From: a virus
Virus record (IMG/VR): IMGVR_UViG_3300046691_000092
Span: 1 to 64,000 of that record
Reading direction: 5' to 3' (one strand)
Length of the DNA stretch: 64,000 bases
Translations under genes and position numbers: made by a program
Notes under the pieces: model-generated
Told to the model about the DNA's origin: nothing
Seen by the model: only the letters and a program-made list of their open reading frames with translations
Database searches by the model: none
In this document: positions 1 through 6,909 of the stretch, piece by piece
Position numbering within the stretch: the first letter of the stretch is position 1
Layout of the letters: every line of letters starts with the position of its first letter

Positions 1-477
1 TATGTTTCGGTTGAATCGGCAGCAAGAGCGCACAAGATTTCAATTGACCAACTATCCCGGCTGCTTAATGGTCGTCGGGTTTCCAGCACCATCAACGGAT
101 TTCGTTTTGAATGGCACACCATGAGCAAGCGCGTTAAGATAGTAGAAACCGGTGAAATATTTGCGTCAGCCGCCGATTGCGCCGCCGTCCTTGGTTGTTC
201 GGTCGGGATGGTCGTTCATTGCCTGAAGGGGCGGCGCAAGAGCGTCAAGGGGTGCACGGTTCAGTACACGACCATCCCGACCAAGTTCGAAGGCTTCACC
301 CGACCGGCGTCAAAGCCGCGTGGATTGATCCGGGATGAAAGCGGGCTCATATTCAACAGCTATGCGGACTTGGCGCGGTTCAAAGGTGTCACACCGGAGA
401 AGGCGCGCGCCAATGTTCTGAAGCATGGCGGAACGTATCGCGAGGCGCATAATGACCTGTTCGGCCCACTCGATTAA
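1..477 (+). CDS. Partial NUMOD-like tandem DNA-binding protein
   Basis: The frame is open from base 1, so the true start lies outside the window. Three similar modules follow one another: about residues 1-38 (ending NGFRFEW), 43-88 (VETGEIFASAADCAAVLGCS) and 108-150 (DESGLIFNSYADLARFKGVT). Each has a beta strand and an HTH-like helix pair, as in NUMOD1 modules attached to phage homing endonucleases. No nuclease domain is visible here; it could lie upstream. The ATG at 121 has no Shine-Dalgarno and would remove the first repeat, so I do not treat it as the start. The family assignment rests on pattern similarity only. Confidence 0.6.
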   Translation, partial: YVSVESAARAHKISIDQLSRLLNGRRVSSTINGFRFEWHTMSKRVKIVETGEIFASAADCAAVLGCSVGMVVHCLKGRRKSVKGCTVQYTTIPTKFEGFTRPASKPRGLIRDESGLIFNSYADLARFKGVTPEKARANVLKHGGTYREAHNDLFGPLD

Positions 478-706
478 GTTTGAATTGATTAACGGCGTGT
501 ATCATGTCGACGGTTTACCTGTGGCGGAATCCCGTGCGGCGTTGCGCCGATACCTGAATGCGGCGGGGCGATCCGTTGTGTATCTGACCGGGTGTTGTGA
601 GTTGCTGAATTGGCCGGACGTCGCATTCGTTATTGTCCCGGACGGTGTAAAGACCGTGGCGCACATGCGAGACGGTCGCATCCTGAAGGAAGGCCGATTC
701 ATATAA
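452..706 (+). CDS. Hypothetical protein, 84 aa
   Basis: The ATG at 452 has GAGG 6 nt upstream and overlaps the end of the previous gene, so it is preferred to the in-frame ATG at 425. The protein looks like a small alpha/beta fold; a beta-rich C-terminal half (residues 54-84) includes FVIVPDGVKTVAHM. I do not recognise a family. It is the last plus-strand gene before a convergent minus-strand operon. Confidence 0.6.
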   Translation: MTCSAHSIKFELINGVYHVDGLPVAESRAALRRYLNAAGRSVVYLTGCCELLNWPDVAFVIVPDGVKTVAHMRDGRILKEGRFI

Positions 707-733
707 AGAAAAGGGCGACCCGAAAGCCGCCCC
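703..733 (-). terminator. Rho-independent terminator (minus strand)
   Basis: Read on the minus strand, GGGCG and CGCCC enclose a 10-nt loop and are followed by TTTTCTTT. It lies just downstream of the minus operon that ends at 748 and runs into the end of the convergent plus gene. Confidence 0.75.
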
Positions 734-747
734 GCACTCTGTGATTA

Positions 748-930
748 TCAGACGTCCCATCCTGCCCGGCGATCGGCAGCACGCCGAATAGCTAGCTCGC
801 GGTCATCATCCCGCGACGGTCGACGTTCGATCCGCACCACGGCGGGCGGTAAACCCCGGCACAATTCGCATTCGACACAATGCTCGCCGCAACGGCTGCA
901 CATGTGATCAAGATCAGTCATGGCTTTCAT
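748..930 (-). CDS. Small Cys-rich putative zinc-binding protein
   Basis: Sixty residues starting at the ATG that shares ATGA with the stop of the preceding gene. An N-terminal cluster, CSRCGEHCVECELC, provides CxxC pairs suited to binding one zinc ion; the C-terminal half is rich in Arg and Asp. It is the last gene of the minus operon descending from 2509. No family is recognised. Confidence 0.65.
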   Translation of the reverse strand: MKAMTDLDHMCSRCGEHCVECELCRGLPPAVVRIERRPSRDDDRELAIRRAADRRAGWDV

Positions 931-1127
931 ACGTCCACCCCCAACGCCCGATACCATGCCAGCACGTCCGGGTTATCCACGAAGCCAAGTTCGGCCCGGA
1001 GTTCGTCAAGCGACTCGCATTCCATGAAGACCGATAGAACGCGCCGCGTGAACGATTCTTTCGGTAATCCGAGTTTCAGTGTCGCGGCTTGCACACGAGC
1101 CCACAGTAACGATTCCGCGCGCTTCAT
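927..1127 (-). CDS. Hypothetical helical protein, 66 aa
   Basis: Coupled by ATGA overlaps to both neighbours. The sequence is mostly helical, with an N-terminal basic helix and an acidic middle (MECESLDELRAELGF). No recognised domain. Confidence 0.65.
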   Translation of the reverse strand: MKRAESLLWARVQAATLKLGLPKESFTRRVLSVFMECESLDELRAELGFVDNPDVLAWYRALGVDV

Positions 1128-1702
1128 CCGAGTAACGCCTTATATTGTTCGAACCGGCGAAGTGCGCTGTCGGCGTCGAAGCGATCGTAAAGACCGTTCA
1201 TGTCAGGCGCGCGCTTGTCACCCATGAAAGTTCGGGTCGGGGAACCGATCGGCACGGAGTCGGCGTATTGGTCCAGCACAATGACTGTTCCTTCCTTGTG
1301 CATTCGGATTGTATGGAAGTCCGAAGCCGACATATTGTAGGTGTCGCCGCACCGGTAGAAATGTCGCTGCGTTTCGATCAGTCGGGTTTCGCGTTTCCAT
1401 GTGAAGCCGTCGCCACCATTTAGAGGCGTGCGCCACTCGAATTCCTGATACACCTGACCGACCCGGCGATGTGTTTCGATGTATTGCGAATTCGACATGT
1501 GACCGCATAGCACGGTTGTCCTGAAATCATAGCGGTGGTCGTGCGGGTTGACGACTTCGGGTAATTGCGCAACATCCCCTTCGAAGAAATAGACCTTGCG
1601 GGTATGTTCCGGGGTGCGCTTGACGCAAAGATAGTCAAATCCCTTCACATGGAAGTTGCGGAACGAATGTTCCAACATGGTTTGCATGAGACTGTCATTC
1701 AC
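1124..1702 (-). CDS. Cupin-like protein, 192 aa
   Basis: The GTG start overlaps the stop of the upstream gene and has AGGAG 10 nt before it; the longer frame to 1807 has no such signal. The fold looks like a cupin: HDHRYDF offers metal-ligand histidines on an early strand, and FHTIRMHKEGTVIVL supplies later His residues and a strand, similar to cysteine-dioxygenase-type cupins. The substrate is unknown, and it could equally be a non-catalytic cupin. It sits in an operon of very small genes. Confidence 0.5.
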   Translation of the reverse strand: MNDSLMQTMLEHSFRNFHVKGFDYLCVKRTPEHTRKVYFFEGDVAQLPEVVNPHDHRYDFRTTVLCGHMSNSQYIETHRRVGQVYQEFEWRTPLNGGDGFTWKRETRLIETQRHFYRCGDTYNMSASDFHTIRMHKEGTVIVLDQYADSVPIGSPTRTFMGDKRAPDMNGLYDRFDADSALRRFEQYKALLG

Positions 1703-1958
1703 GGGGCAAGCGCTCCTGTTGCTTCTGTATCTGTTCGGGGATTTGCATCGGCGGCACGTCGTAAAGCGACAGCCGAAGCATGAGGATGTGCAATGCGGGG
1801 TCGTCAAGTTCGATCGCCCGCGCCGCGACTTCGGAAAGGATATTGCGAAGGATGTTCACCGGCTGGACAAGCGCCCAACCTGCCGGGTTTCCTTGAACCA
1901 TTTCGGCGAGTAGGCCGGGCGTATTGACACGCCATTCCATCTTGTCACCGTCCATCAT
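1695..1958 (-). CDS. Hypothetical protein, 87 aa
   Basis: Starts at ATGATG overlapping the previous stop and ends inside the next gene's start. Residues 16-60 are predicted to be helical (TPGLLAEMVQGNPAGWALVQ); the C-terminus is polar and rich in Gln. No recognised domain. Confidence 0.65.
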   Translation of the reverse strand: MMDGDKMEWRVNTPGLLAEMVQGNPAGWALVQPVNILRNILSEVAARAIELDDPALHILMLRLSLYDVPPMQIPEQIQKQQERLPRE

Positions 1959-2107
1959 ATCCGTTGTCCGCCTTTCCACCACACGACCGCGTCGCGCGGC
2001 AGTTTGAGCGTTGCGGCAGCATATGCCGCGTCAAGGTTCGGAACGTCATTGATGACGAATTCGTATTCCCCGCCCGGTGTCCTGATCCAAATGCGATAGC
2101 TGTTCAT
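1955..2107 (-). CDS. Hypothetical protein, 50 aa
   Basis: The ATG at 2107 is in ATGA overlap with the upstream stop, giving 50 residues starting MNSYRIWIRTPGGEYEFV. This pattern of a small beta hairpin followed by an Ala-rich helix is common in phage accessory proteins whose role is unknown. Confidence 0.65.
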   Translation of the reverse strand: MNSYRIWIRTPGGEYEFVINDVPNLDAAYAAATLKLPRDAVVWWKGGQRI

Positions 2108-2292
2108 TCCGTCACCGGTGCGGTCCGGAGCGTGTCGACGCCGACCCATGCGGCTTGTTCGATCACGGCGATTACTTCGATAAGGGTCATGCCCTTCCCG
2201 AACATTTCCCGGACCGTATCGGTAAGAAAGCCGTTCACTTCGTTGTCAATGCGATCGATGAAAATATCAATCTGTTGCTGTTGCGTCGTCAT
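2104..2292 (-). CDS. Hypothetical protein, 62 aa
   Basis: AGGAG lies 10 nt before ATG 2292. The protein begins with a Gln run (MTTQQQQIDIF) and is otherwise helical. It has no recognised domain and is the second gene of the operon driven from 2565. Confidence 0.65.
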   Translation of the reverse strand: MTTQQQQIDIFIDRIDNEVNGFLTDTVREMFGKGMTLIEVIAVIEQAAWVGVDTLRTAPVTE

Positions 2293-2308
2293 TGCCCTGT
2301 TCTCCTGT

Positions 2309-2509
2309 TTAGATTGATGCAATCTTGCCGCTGACCGCCTTGAATTCGGCTTCAAGGGCGGCGCGTTCGATACGGATAATTTCGAGACGTTCAAGATTTT
2401 CCAGCTTCAACGGCAACGACTTTTCTTCACGGAACAGAGCGGTCAGCTTGGCGCGGATTTCCGTCAGCTTTGCGGTTGCTTCGTCGCGGTTCATGGTCGT
2501 TATACGCAT
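2309..2509 (-). CDS. Small coiled-coil protein, 66 aa
   Basis: First gene after the promoter at 2536-2565, with GGAG 6 nt before ATG 2509. Heptad-like Leu/Ile spacing and alternating Lys/Glu (EIRAKLTALFREEKSLPLKL) indicate an antiparallel coiled coil. Function unknown. Confidence 0.7.
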   Translation of the reverse strand: MRITTMNRDEATAKLTEIRAKLTALFREEKSLPLKLENLERLEIIRIERAALEAEFKAVSGKIASI

Positions 2510-2516
2510 CGTCGTA

Positions 2517-2566
2517 TCTCCGTTTCAACGTCACGTTTATAAGTCGTTTCGGTGCGATTCGTCAAC
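2517..2566 (-). repeat. 50-bp direct repeat, copy 1
   Basis: Identical over 50 bp to 2921-2970. It contains the complete promoter, the leader and the start of the ribosome binding site, so one regulatory cassette is used twice within 410 bp. Confidence 0.9.
2536..2565 (-). promoter_or_regulatory. Early promoter (conserved family)
   Basis: Minus strand: TTGACG (2560-2565), 18-bp spacer ending CGAAACGACT, then TATAAA (2536-2541). Drives the operon starting at 2509. Confidence 0.8.
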
Positions 2567-2572
2567 GGATAT

Positions 2573-2616
2573 TTTGAATAAAAAGAACCCCGGAACGCGA
2601 TACCGTGTCCGGGGTC
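2573..2616 (-). terminator. Rho-independent terminator (minus strand)
   Basis: On the minus strand, ACCCCGGA pairs with TCCGGGGTT and a run of T follows. It separates the transcript beginning at the 2940-2969 promoter from the next promoter. Confidence 0.85.
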
Positions 2617-2689
2617 AAGTTTAAGGGGTCGAAACAAGTCCCGACCGGGGCACCCTAGCCGAATCGACGGTCCGGGTCAAACGGTTATT

Positions 2690-2821
2690 TCACCACCCGT
2701 CAAAGCCGGATCGGTCTACGACCTTGCCGCAACATTTGCACTTTTCCCGCCAAGCAACATGTTGCTCACTGCTCTTGACGTATTCCCAAACGTGCCGACC
2801 GAGTCTGCAAAGTAATCCCAT
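2690..2821 (-). CDS. Small zinc-binding protein, DUF1660-like
   Basis: Forty-three residues. The N-terminus GLLCRLGRHVWEY and the later CKCCGK resemble DUF1660-type phage proteins (LCxxxGHxW, then CxxCG), probably one zinc site. An in-frame upstream ATG at 2836 would add five residues. It overlaps the frameshifted reading frame described at 2716-2911, and only one of the two may be expressed. Confidence 0.55.
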   Translation of the reverse strand: MGLLCRLGRHVWEYVKSSEQHVAWREKCKCCGKVVDRSGFDGW

Positions 2822-2911
2822 ATTGCGATACCCCATTTTGCCGCTAGTTCGCGGCGGTTAATCCACGTCCAATGATTAAGGTCGATATATCCGCGATCTT
2901 CGCGTTTTCAT
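2716..2911 (-). pseudogene. Possible frameshifted small gene
   Basis: The promoter at 2940-2969 and a Shine-Dalgarno (CGGAGACAG) point to ATG 2911, but that frame ends after 11 codons. One base fewer in the AAAA run right after the ATG would open 64 codons containing RRELAAKWGIAIWDYF, an HTH-like segment. This may be a real frameshift, a sequencing indel or a short leader peptide. Confidence 0.35.
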
Positions 2912-2920
2912 GTCCGTCTG

Positions 2921-2970
2921 TCTCCGTTTCAACGTCACGTTTATAAGTCGTTTCGGTGCGATTCGTCAAC
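2921..2970 (-). repeat. 50-bp direct repeat, copy 2
   Basis: Second copy of the promoter cassette found at 2517-2566. Confidence 0.9.
2940..2969 (-). promoter_or_regulatory. Early promoter (conserved family)
   Basis: TTGACG (2964-2969), 18-bp spacer with CGAAACGACT, TATAAA (2940-2945), minus strand. It reads towards ATG 2911 and the small zinc-binding gene. Confidence 0.8.
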
Positions 2971-2972
2971 AC

Positions 2973-3009
2973 ATAAAAAGACCCCGGCGAAATTAATCAT
3001 CCGGGGTCG
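2973..3009 (-). terminator. Rho-independent terminator (minus strand)
   Basis: Minus strand: GACCCCGG and CCGGGGTC flank a 13-nt loop and are followed by TTTTTA. It ends the ParB-like gene transcript. Confidence 0.9.
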
Positions 3010-3034
3010 TGCTTGCGGCACTGAGACAATCGGC

Positions 3035-3874
3035 TCACTCGTGTTTGTAAAGTGCCGCTTCGTCCCATCCCTTCAGAATGAAATCGTCCTTCGACCGGGC
3101 CGACTTCACCGGTGTCTTGCTGGCGAACTTGTCCCACATGTTCGCGAACAGGCTATAAGTCTTGAAGTCGGCACGCCTGACGCCCTTTTGCCGTTCCTTG
3201 ATCAGCATTTCCCGGAGCGCGTGCGCGGCGTCGCCCTTGTAATCGGGAAGCCCGGTCTTGAACACGCCGACGAAAGCGTTCGCCCTGTCGGGCTCTTTCT
3301 GGACGGCGGACCCGACATAGTGAATTGCCGCTAGAATTGCGGGGCGTGCCGGTGCCGAACCGAGTGTCAAGGTTGTCGACTCGATAATGCCCGGATGAAG
3401 TTCAAGCAACCGTTCGACTTCCGACGCGGTCGGCGTTGCCGCCAAGTCCTGACGCGCGAAGATCACAAGATTCCTGATTGCCGCCGCAACAGCCTTTCCG
3501 TTCTGAATAGAATGCAGCATGGTCAGGGTGTCGCCGATGTTGCGGGGACGTCCCCGGTCAATCGTCAACTGGTCTTCGCGGTCAATGCCGGTCATGAGCA
3601 GCGTTTGAAATGACCGGTCGGCTTCGACGGCGGCGGTCAGCCGGTGTTGCCCGTCAAGCAATTCGCCATTGACACCGAGCCGGATAGCATCGCCGTTCAG
3701 CCGCCAATCGTCGGCCATCATGTCACGCACCATTGCAGACACGGCATTCTTTGAAAGAGAACGGTTATTAGTGTTGGTCGCCAACAGCTTAGCGGCCCAT
3801 TCAGGGGTCATCGTAACGATCTGTACGTTGCGGGTTTCTTCGGTAATCTGTTGCTTCTTGACTGCACTGTTCAT
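3035..3874 (-). CDS. ParB/sulfiredoxin-like domain protein
   Basis: 279 residues. The signature GELLDGQHRLTA (about residues 70-80) is the ParB N-terminal (ParB/Srx) motif; it is preceded by a helix-rich segment with SKNAVSAMVRDM and followed by RGRPRNIGDT. The C-terminal half is helical and unlike chromosomal ParB HTH domains. In phages such proteins are of uncertain role (nucleotide-dependent DNA binding or nuclease-like). AGGAG lies upstream of ATG 3874. It is transcribed alone, from a region divergent to the early plus operon, and is followed by a terminator. Confidence 0.75.
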   Translation of the reverse strand: MNSAVKKQQITEETRNVQIVTMTPEWAAKLLATNTNNRSLSKNAVSAMVRDMMADDWRLNGDAIRLGVNGELLDGQHRLTAAVEADRSFQTLLMTGIDREDQLTIDRGRPRNIGDTLTMLHSIQNGKAVAAAIRNLVIFARQDLAATPTASEVERLLELHPGIIESTTLTLGSAPARPAILAAIHYVGSAVQKEPDRANAFVGVFKTGLPDYKGDAAHALREMLIKERQKGVRRADFKTYSLFANMWDKFASKTPVKSARSKDDFILKGWDEAALYKHE

Positions 3875-3930
3875 TTTTTGTGTCTCCTAGTGGTTTTTGG
3901 GGATTGACTTGCATTTTCAATTTATACGGA

Positions 3931-3959
3931 TTGACAGGAATCGCAAGGCAAAATATTAG
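3931..3959 (+). promoter_or_regulatory. Sigma70-like promoter of the main early operon
   Basis: TTGACA, 17 bp, TATTAG. It faces the plus-strand operon and is divergent from the ParB-like gene. It lacks the CGAAACGACT spacer element of the other early promoters. Confidence 0.65.
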
Positions 3960-3997
3960 CCGTTCCGTTAATGGTTTACAAAAGGGTTAACGGCATT

Positions 3998-4198
3998 ATG
4001 ACGCCTTGGGATAATCAAATTCTTGGAAAATACCCCCTTCGGCTTACTTCGAAGGTGCGAGTCACCTTCCGGGACGGCAGTACATCGCGCCACGCCGCAA
4101 CCGTGGGTGATCATCACGGACTCGGTGACGATAGCTCTAATTGGCTATGCACCGGCGAACCGGAAGATATCATTGCATATGAGGAAATTGCAGCATGA
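3998..4198 (+). CDS. Hypothetical protein, 66 aa
   Basis: First gene of the operon. ATG 3998 is chosen because the promoter at 3931-3959 would leave almost no leader for the in-frame ATG at 3971. The middle is beta-rich (SKVRVTFRDGSTSRHAATVG), with an acidic C-terminus. It ends in ATGA overlap with the next gene. Confidence 0.55.
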   Translation: MTPWDNQILGKYPLRLTSKVRVTFRDGSTSRHAATVGDHHGLGDDSSNWLCTGEPEDIIAYEEIAA

Positions 4199-4530
4199 CA
4201 GAGTTGCATCAGCTTCTTGAATCCGGTCCCGTCATCACCGAAACACCCGAACCGGCGAAAGGTTCCGCGTATAATGGATGGATGTCGGATGCGTTGGCGC
4301 ACGCCGACAAAAAGGCTTCCCCACTATCCCGCGCCCTGACCACAATCATGTCATGGGACGTTGCCGGACCCCAACCGACATACACCGCGACGGTCATCGT
4401 TGAAAATTCGGTGACGATGTATTTCACACCCGGCCCGGACGAAACGCCCTATGAAGCCCTTCAGCGGGAAATCGACCGCCGAGTCGGTTCAGGTGTCGTC
4501 ATCCGCCATTCGGACCCGCGCGCCCTATGA
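4195..4530 (+). CDS. Hypothetical protein, 111 aa
   Basis: ATGA-coupled on both sides. A beta-rich C-terminal half (YTATVIVENSVTMYFTPGPD) is followed by a helix with EALQREIDRRVG. No family recognised. Confidence 0.65.
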   Translation: MTELHQLLESGPVITETPEPAKGSAYNGWMSDALAHADKKASPLSRALTTIMSWDVAGPQPTYTATVIVENSVTMYFTPGPDETPYEALQREIDRRVGSGVVIRHSDPRAL

Positions 4531-4721
4531 TCGCATTCGGTTCCCCCCAACACAAGGTAGCGGCGGCAACCAACGCCTTAGAAATCGCACGCCACGCGCT
4601 CGCGGCAAATCCCGGCAATATAACGTTCGCAATGGACGTTCAGAAAGCCAAGGCGGTGCGGGATGCGGCAATCATCGAATTGCGCCGGACATTCAGGGTG
4701 ATCAATGGCACCGCCGATTAA
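4527..4721 (+). CDS. Hypothetical helical protein, 64 aa
   Basis: ATGA start at 4527. An Ala-rich two-helix protein (AAATNALEIARHALAANPGN). It overlaps the next gene by 17 nt. Unknown role. Confidence 0.65.
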   Translation: MIAFGSPQHKVAAATNALEIARHALAANPGNITFAMDVQKAKAVRDAAIIELRRTFRVINGTAD

Positions 4722-4944
4722 CCCGTACAAAGCGCCGGTAAAGACCATGTCCCCGGTGTTGCGCGCGCTGTTCAAACGTGCCAATGAATTGAAGATACCT
4801 GTTGCGGAACTCGCGGCGGGAATAGGCACACACGGCAATTCCCTTCGTAACTGGAAATCCGGGCGATCGGCACCGTCAATTATCGAAGTCGAAAGCTTCG
4901 CCGAATTCATCGGAGTGAAAATCTACATGGGGAACCTGCTATGA
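4705..4944 (+). CDS. Cro/C1-type HTH protein, 79 aa
   Basis: Residues 15-75 fit an XRE-type helix-turn-helix: LFKRANELKIPVAELAAGIG, then HGNSLRNWKSGRSAPSIIEV. A single-domain DNA-binding protein of this size inside an early operon is a candidate regulator of phage transcription. A related fold occurs at 9716. Confidence 0.75.
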   Translation: MAPPINPYKAPVKTMSPVLRALFKRANELKIPVAELAAGIGTHGNSLRNWKSGRSAPSIIEVESFAEFIGVKIYMGNLL

Positions 4945-5342
4945 GTCAGGCCGAAATTCTGAATATCCTGAAGGAACCCGACACGCGAATGAACGGGATT
5001 GACGTCGACACGCTTTGCGATCGGCTTTACACCGACACGAACCGCCCGGCGAACCCGAAAGACGTCGTCCGGGTATGCGTCAACAAGTTGCGGGCGAAGG
5101 GGATCAAGATCGTCAATCCCTTCATCGGGCGCGGTAAGAAAGCCGTGTATCGGCTGGACGACGAACGGGTAGCGCTGAAGGCCGGGTTGAAGTATGCCCG
5201 TCAGGCGTATCACCTTGCCGGGATGACGGTCGGTCACCTGTCGCAACAGCTTGACCCGGTCGCGCTTGAAGAAGCGAAACGCCGTATCGAAGAAATCGCC
5301 GCTGACGTGCGGTTGATCGAAACGGAGCTAGTCGCAATATGA
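4941..5342 (+). CDS. Winged-helix-like DNA-binding protein, 133 aa
   Basis: N-terminal residues 1-75 look like a winged helix of the OmpR C-terminal type: DVVRVCVNKLRAKGIKIVNP is the recognition helix and KAVYRLDD the wing strand. The C-terminal 45 residues form a coiled coil ending EIAADVRLIETELVAI, probably for dimerisation. ATGA-coupled to the HTH gene upstream. A second candidate early regulator. Confidence 0.6.
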   Translation: MSQAEILNILKEPDTRMNGIDVDTLCDRLYTDTNRPANPKDVVRVCVNKLRAKGIKIVNPFIGRGKKAVYRLDDERVALKAGLKYARQAYHLAGMTVGHLSQQLDPVALEEAKRRIEEIAADVRLIETELVAI

Positions 5343-5515
5343 CGTACACGCCGGAGGAATTCGCCAAGTTCGACAGGCTGACGCGCAACACGTCAAGCCA
5401 GAATGGGGCAATACGTGTCATGTCCCGTATCGACCTGTCGGGTTTCATTAAGGAACACGGCAAGGAAAAGTGCGATGAAATGTGGGAAGTCATCAAAAAG
5501 CGGGACAAACTATGA
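5339..5515 (+). CDS. Hypothetical protein, 58 aa
   Basis: Short gene with ATGA overlaps at both ends (5339 and 5512). Starts MTYTPEEFAKFDRL and ends in a charged helix. Supported by perfect operon spacing rather than by homology. Confidence 0.65.
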   Translation: MTYTPEEFAKFDRLTRNTSSQNGAIRVMSRIDLSGFIKEHGKEKCDEMWEVIKKRDKL

Positions 5516-5751
5516 AGGAACGATTGGTCATCATCACGACCGCGAGGGCGGTGGCATTGGCGCACGCGTTGGCCGGGCACGATATAGACGTCATCATTAC
5601 CGATGAAAATTACTATCCGGAAAAGCCCGACTTGAAGATGTTGCGTGAAGAACCCGCCGCGCCCGATGATCGCCCCGAACCCCGACGGTCGCGCCTGACG
5701 CCACGCGGCGGACGTTCCGACGACTGGAAAGGGAAGTACCGGTTTGGGTAA
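5512..5751 (+). CDS. Hypothetical protein, 79 aa
   Basis: ATG 5512 overlaps the previous stop. The first 40 residues could form a Rossmann-like beta-alpha-beta unit (RLVIITTARAVALAHALAG, then IDVIITDE); the C-terminus is basic and probably disordered (RPEPRRSRLTPRGGRSDDW). No family recognised. Confidence 0.65.
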   Translation: MKERLVIITTARAVALAHALAGHDIDVIITDENYYPEKPDLKMLREEPAAPDDRPEPRRSRLTPRGGRSDDWKGKYRFG

Positions 5752-6292
5752 ATATTCCGACATGCCCCGCCGCAAGGCGGATAAATACCTGACGCCCATG
5801 AAGCCGGTTATCCCGCTCGTGCCATTCATTCACCACATCGATACGTTTGACGAACCGTGCGCCGGTGACGGGCGGCTAGTGAACCATCTGGTCAAGCTAG
5901 GCAAGCGCGTGCGCCGGGCGTTCGATACCGAGCCCGATTCGCTGTTCGTCGCGAAGGGTGACGCGCTGACGACCCATTACGACGGGGTTGATGCAGTGAT
6001 CACAAACCCGCCTTGGTCGCGTCCGATCCTTCATGACATGATCGCGCATTTCGTGGAAACGGCGGCGGAAGCTTGGTTGCTGTTCGATTCGAATTGGGTC
6101 AACACCGGGCAATCGGCGTATTTCCTGAAATGGTGCACGGATATTGTACCCATCGGACGCGTCAAATGGATCGAAGATTCCGAGCATGACGGCGGCAAGG
6201 AAGACGCTTCTTGGTTCCGTTTCAGCGCCGATTCAAACGGGCAAACAATTCAACATCCGCGAGTGTTGACAGGCGGCAAGAAGCGTTTATAA
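5744..6292 (+). CDS. Putative N6-adenine DNA methyltransferase
   Basis: SAM-binding motif I is FDEPCAGDGRL (residues 35-45) and catalytic motif IV is NPPW (88-91), the signature of amino-methyltransferases acting on adenine N6. The TTG start at 5744 is chosen because GGGAAG lies 7 nt upstream; ATG 5762 has no ribosome site. At 182 aa it is shorter than most phage methyltransferases and shows no clear target recognition domain. It may protect phage DNA from restriction or mark it. No cognate endonuclease is nearby. A promoter for the next gene lies inside its 3' end. Confidence 0.8.
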   Translation: MGKYSDMPRRKADKYLTPMKPVIPLVPFIHHIDTFDEPCAGDGRLVNHLVKLGKRVRRAFDTEPDSLFVAKGDALTTHYDGVDAVITNPPWSRPILHDMIAHFVETAAEAWLLFDSNWVNTGQSAYFLKWCTDIVPIGRVKWIEDSEHDGGKEDASWFRFSADSNGQTIQHPRVLTGGKKRL

Positions 6293-6293
6293 G
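6266..6293 (+). promoter_or_regulatory. Internal early promoter
   Basis: TTGACA, 16 bp, TATAAG, inside the 3' end of the methyltransferase gene. The sequence around the -10 (CGTTTATAAGTCG) is a diverged form of the conserved early promoter. Confidence 0.65.
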
Positions 6294-6322
6294 TCGGTTC
6301 AGTGAAACGGAGAACCACGAAC

Positions 6323-6520
6323 ATGACGATGAAAGTTCATATTGACGTCAAGAACCGCGAAGTCATCGCCGAAAATCCTTGCGGGACGATGGGTTTCGTG
6401 ACGTGGCGACGCCTGACGGAAGAACTGTTCCGCGAGGCGAACGAAATCACGGAACGCGAAGAAGTGACCCACGTGACCATTGACAAGGATGGAATCACCT
6501 TCAGGATCGGGCGTAAGTGA
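6323..6520 (+). CDS. Hypothetical protein, 65 aa
   Basis: CGGAG lies 10 nt before ATG 6323. The order looks like beta-alpha-beta: MTMKVHIDVKNREVIAENP, then an EELFREANEITE helix, then THVTIDKDGITFRIG. No family recognised. First gene after the internal promoter. Confidence 0.65.
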   Translation: MTMKVHIDVKNREVIAENPCGTMGFVTWRRLTEELFREANEITEREEVTHVTIDKDGITFRIGRK

Positions 6521-6735
6521 TGACAATGCATCTTCTTAAATCAGACTTCGCGAACTTCCAATTTGAACGTCAGATTGCCAGTGACAACGGCGTCAAGACT
6601 CTTTCCGTCGTGATTAAGCCGTTCGACGGAACAGCTTATTACAGGTTCGAAAACCGTCGTCGCGGGTCGATCAGCCATTTTGCGCTTTTCGAAGACGCGA
6701 TCGAAGCGTTCAACACCGCGAAAACCGGGGGCTGA
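6520..6735 (+). CDS. Hypothetical protein, 71 aa
   Basis: TGATG coupling to the previous gene fixes the start. Mostly beta sheet with a C-terminal helix (FEDAIEAFNTAK). Unknown. Confidence 0.6.
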   Translation: MTMHLLKSDFANFQFERQIASDNGVKTLSVVIKPFDGTAYYRFENRRRGSISHFALFEDAIEAFNTAKTGG

Positions 6736-6738
6736 TCG

Positions 6739-6909
6739 ATGAACGCCCAACGCTTCAACGAACTCGCCGACCTTGCCCGCATCTACTTTGAAGACGGGGC
6801 ACCGGCAACCGCCGCAATGGCACTCCGTAAACTTGCGGACGAACTGGACGTCGCGCAACAGAAGAAAAACGCGGAGCTTGACGCGCTTATCCGGGGGTCG
6901 CGCCGATGA
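6739..6909 (+). CDS. Hypothetical protein, 56 aa
   Basis: Small helical protein starting 3 nt after the previous stop and ending in ATGA overlap. Sequence type: RFNELADLARIYFEDGAPAT, then LRKLADELDVAQQKK, a two-helix hairpin. Unknown. Confidence 0.65.
   Translation: MNAQRFNELADLARIYFEDGAPATAAMALRKLADELDVAQQKKNAELDALIRGSRR

Noticed and set aside
121-477. ATG 121 as start of the first gene
   Set aside because: The frame is open to base 1 and the upstream residues form a third copy of the same module; no ribosome site precedes ATG 121.
2517-2970. 50-bp repeats as attachment or IS ends
   Set aside because: They contain a full promoter and leader and flank a small gene, not a transposase or integrase; they are read as regulatory cassettes.
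3875-3997. Replication origin in the divergent AT-rich gap
   Set aside because: The gap is short and explained by promoters; no iterons are visible.
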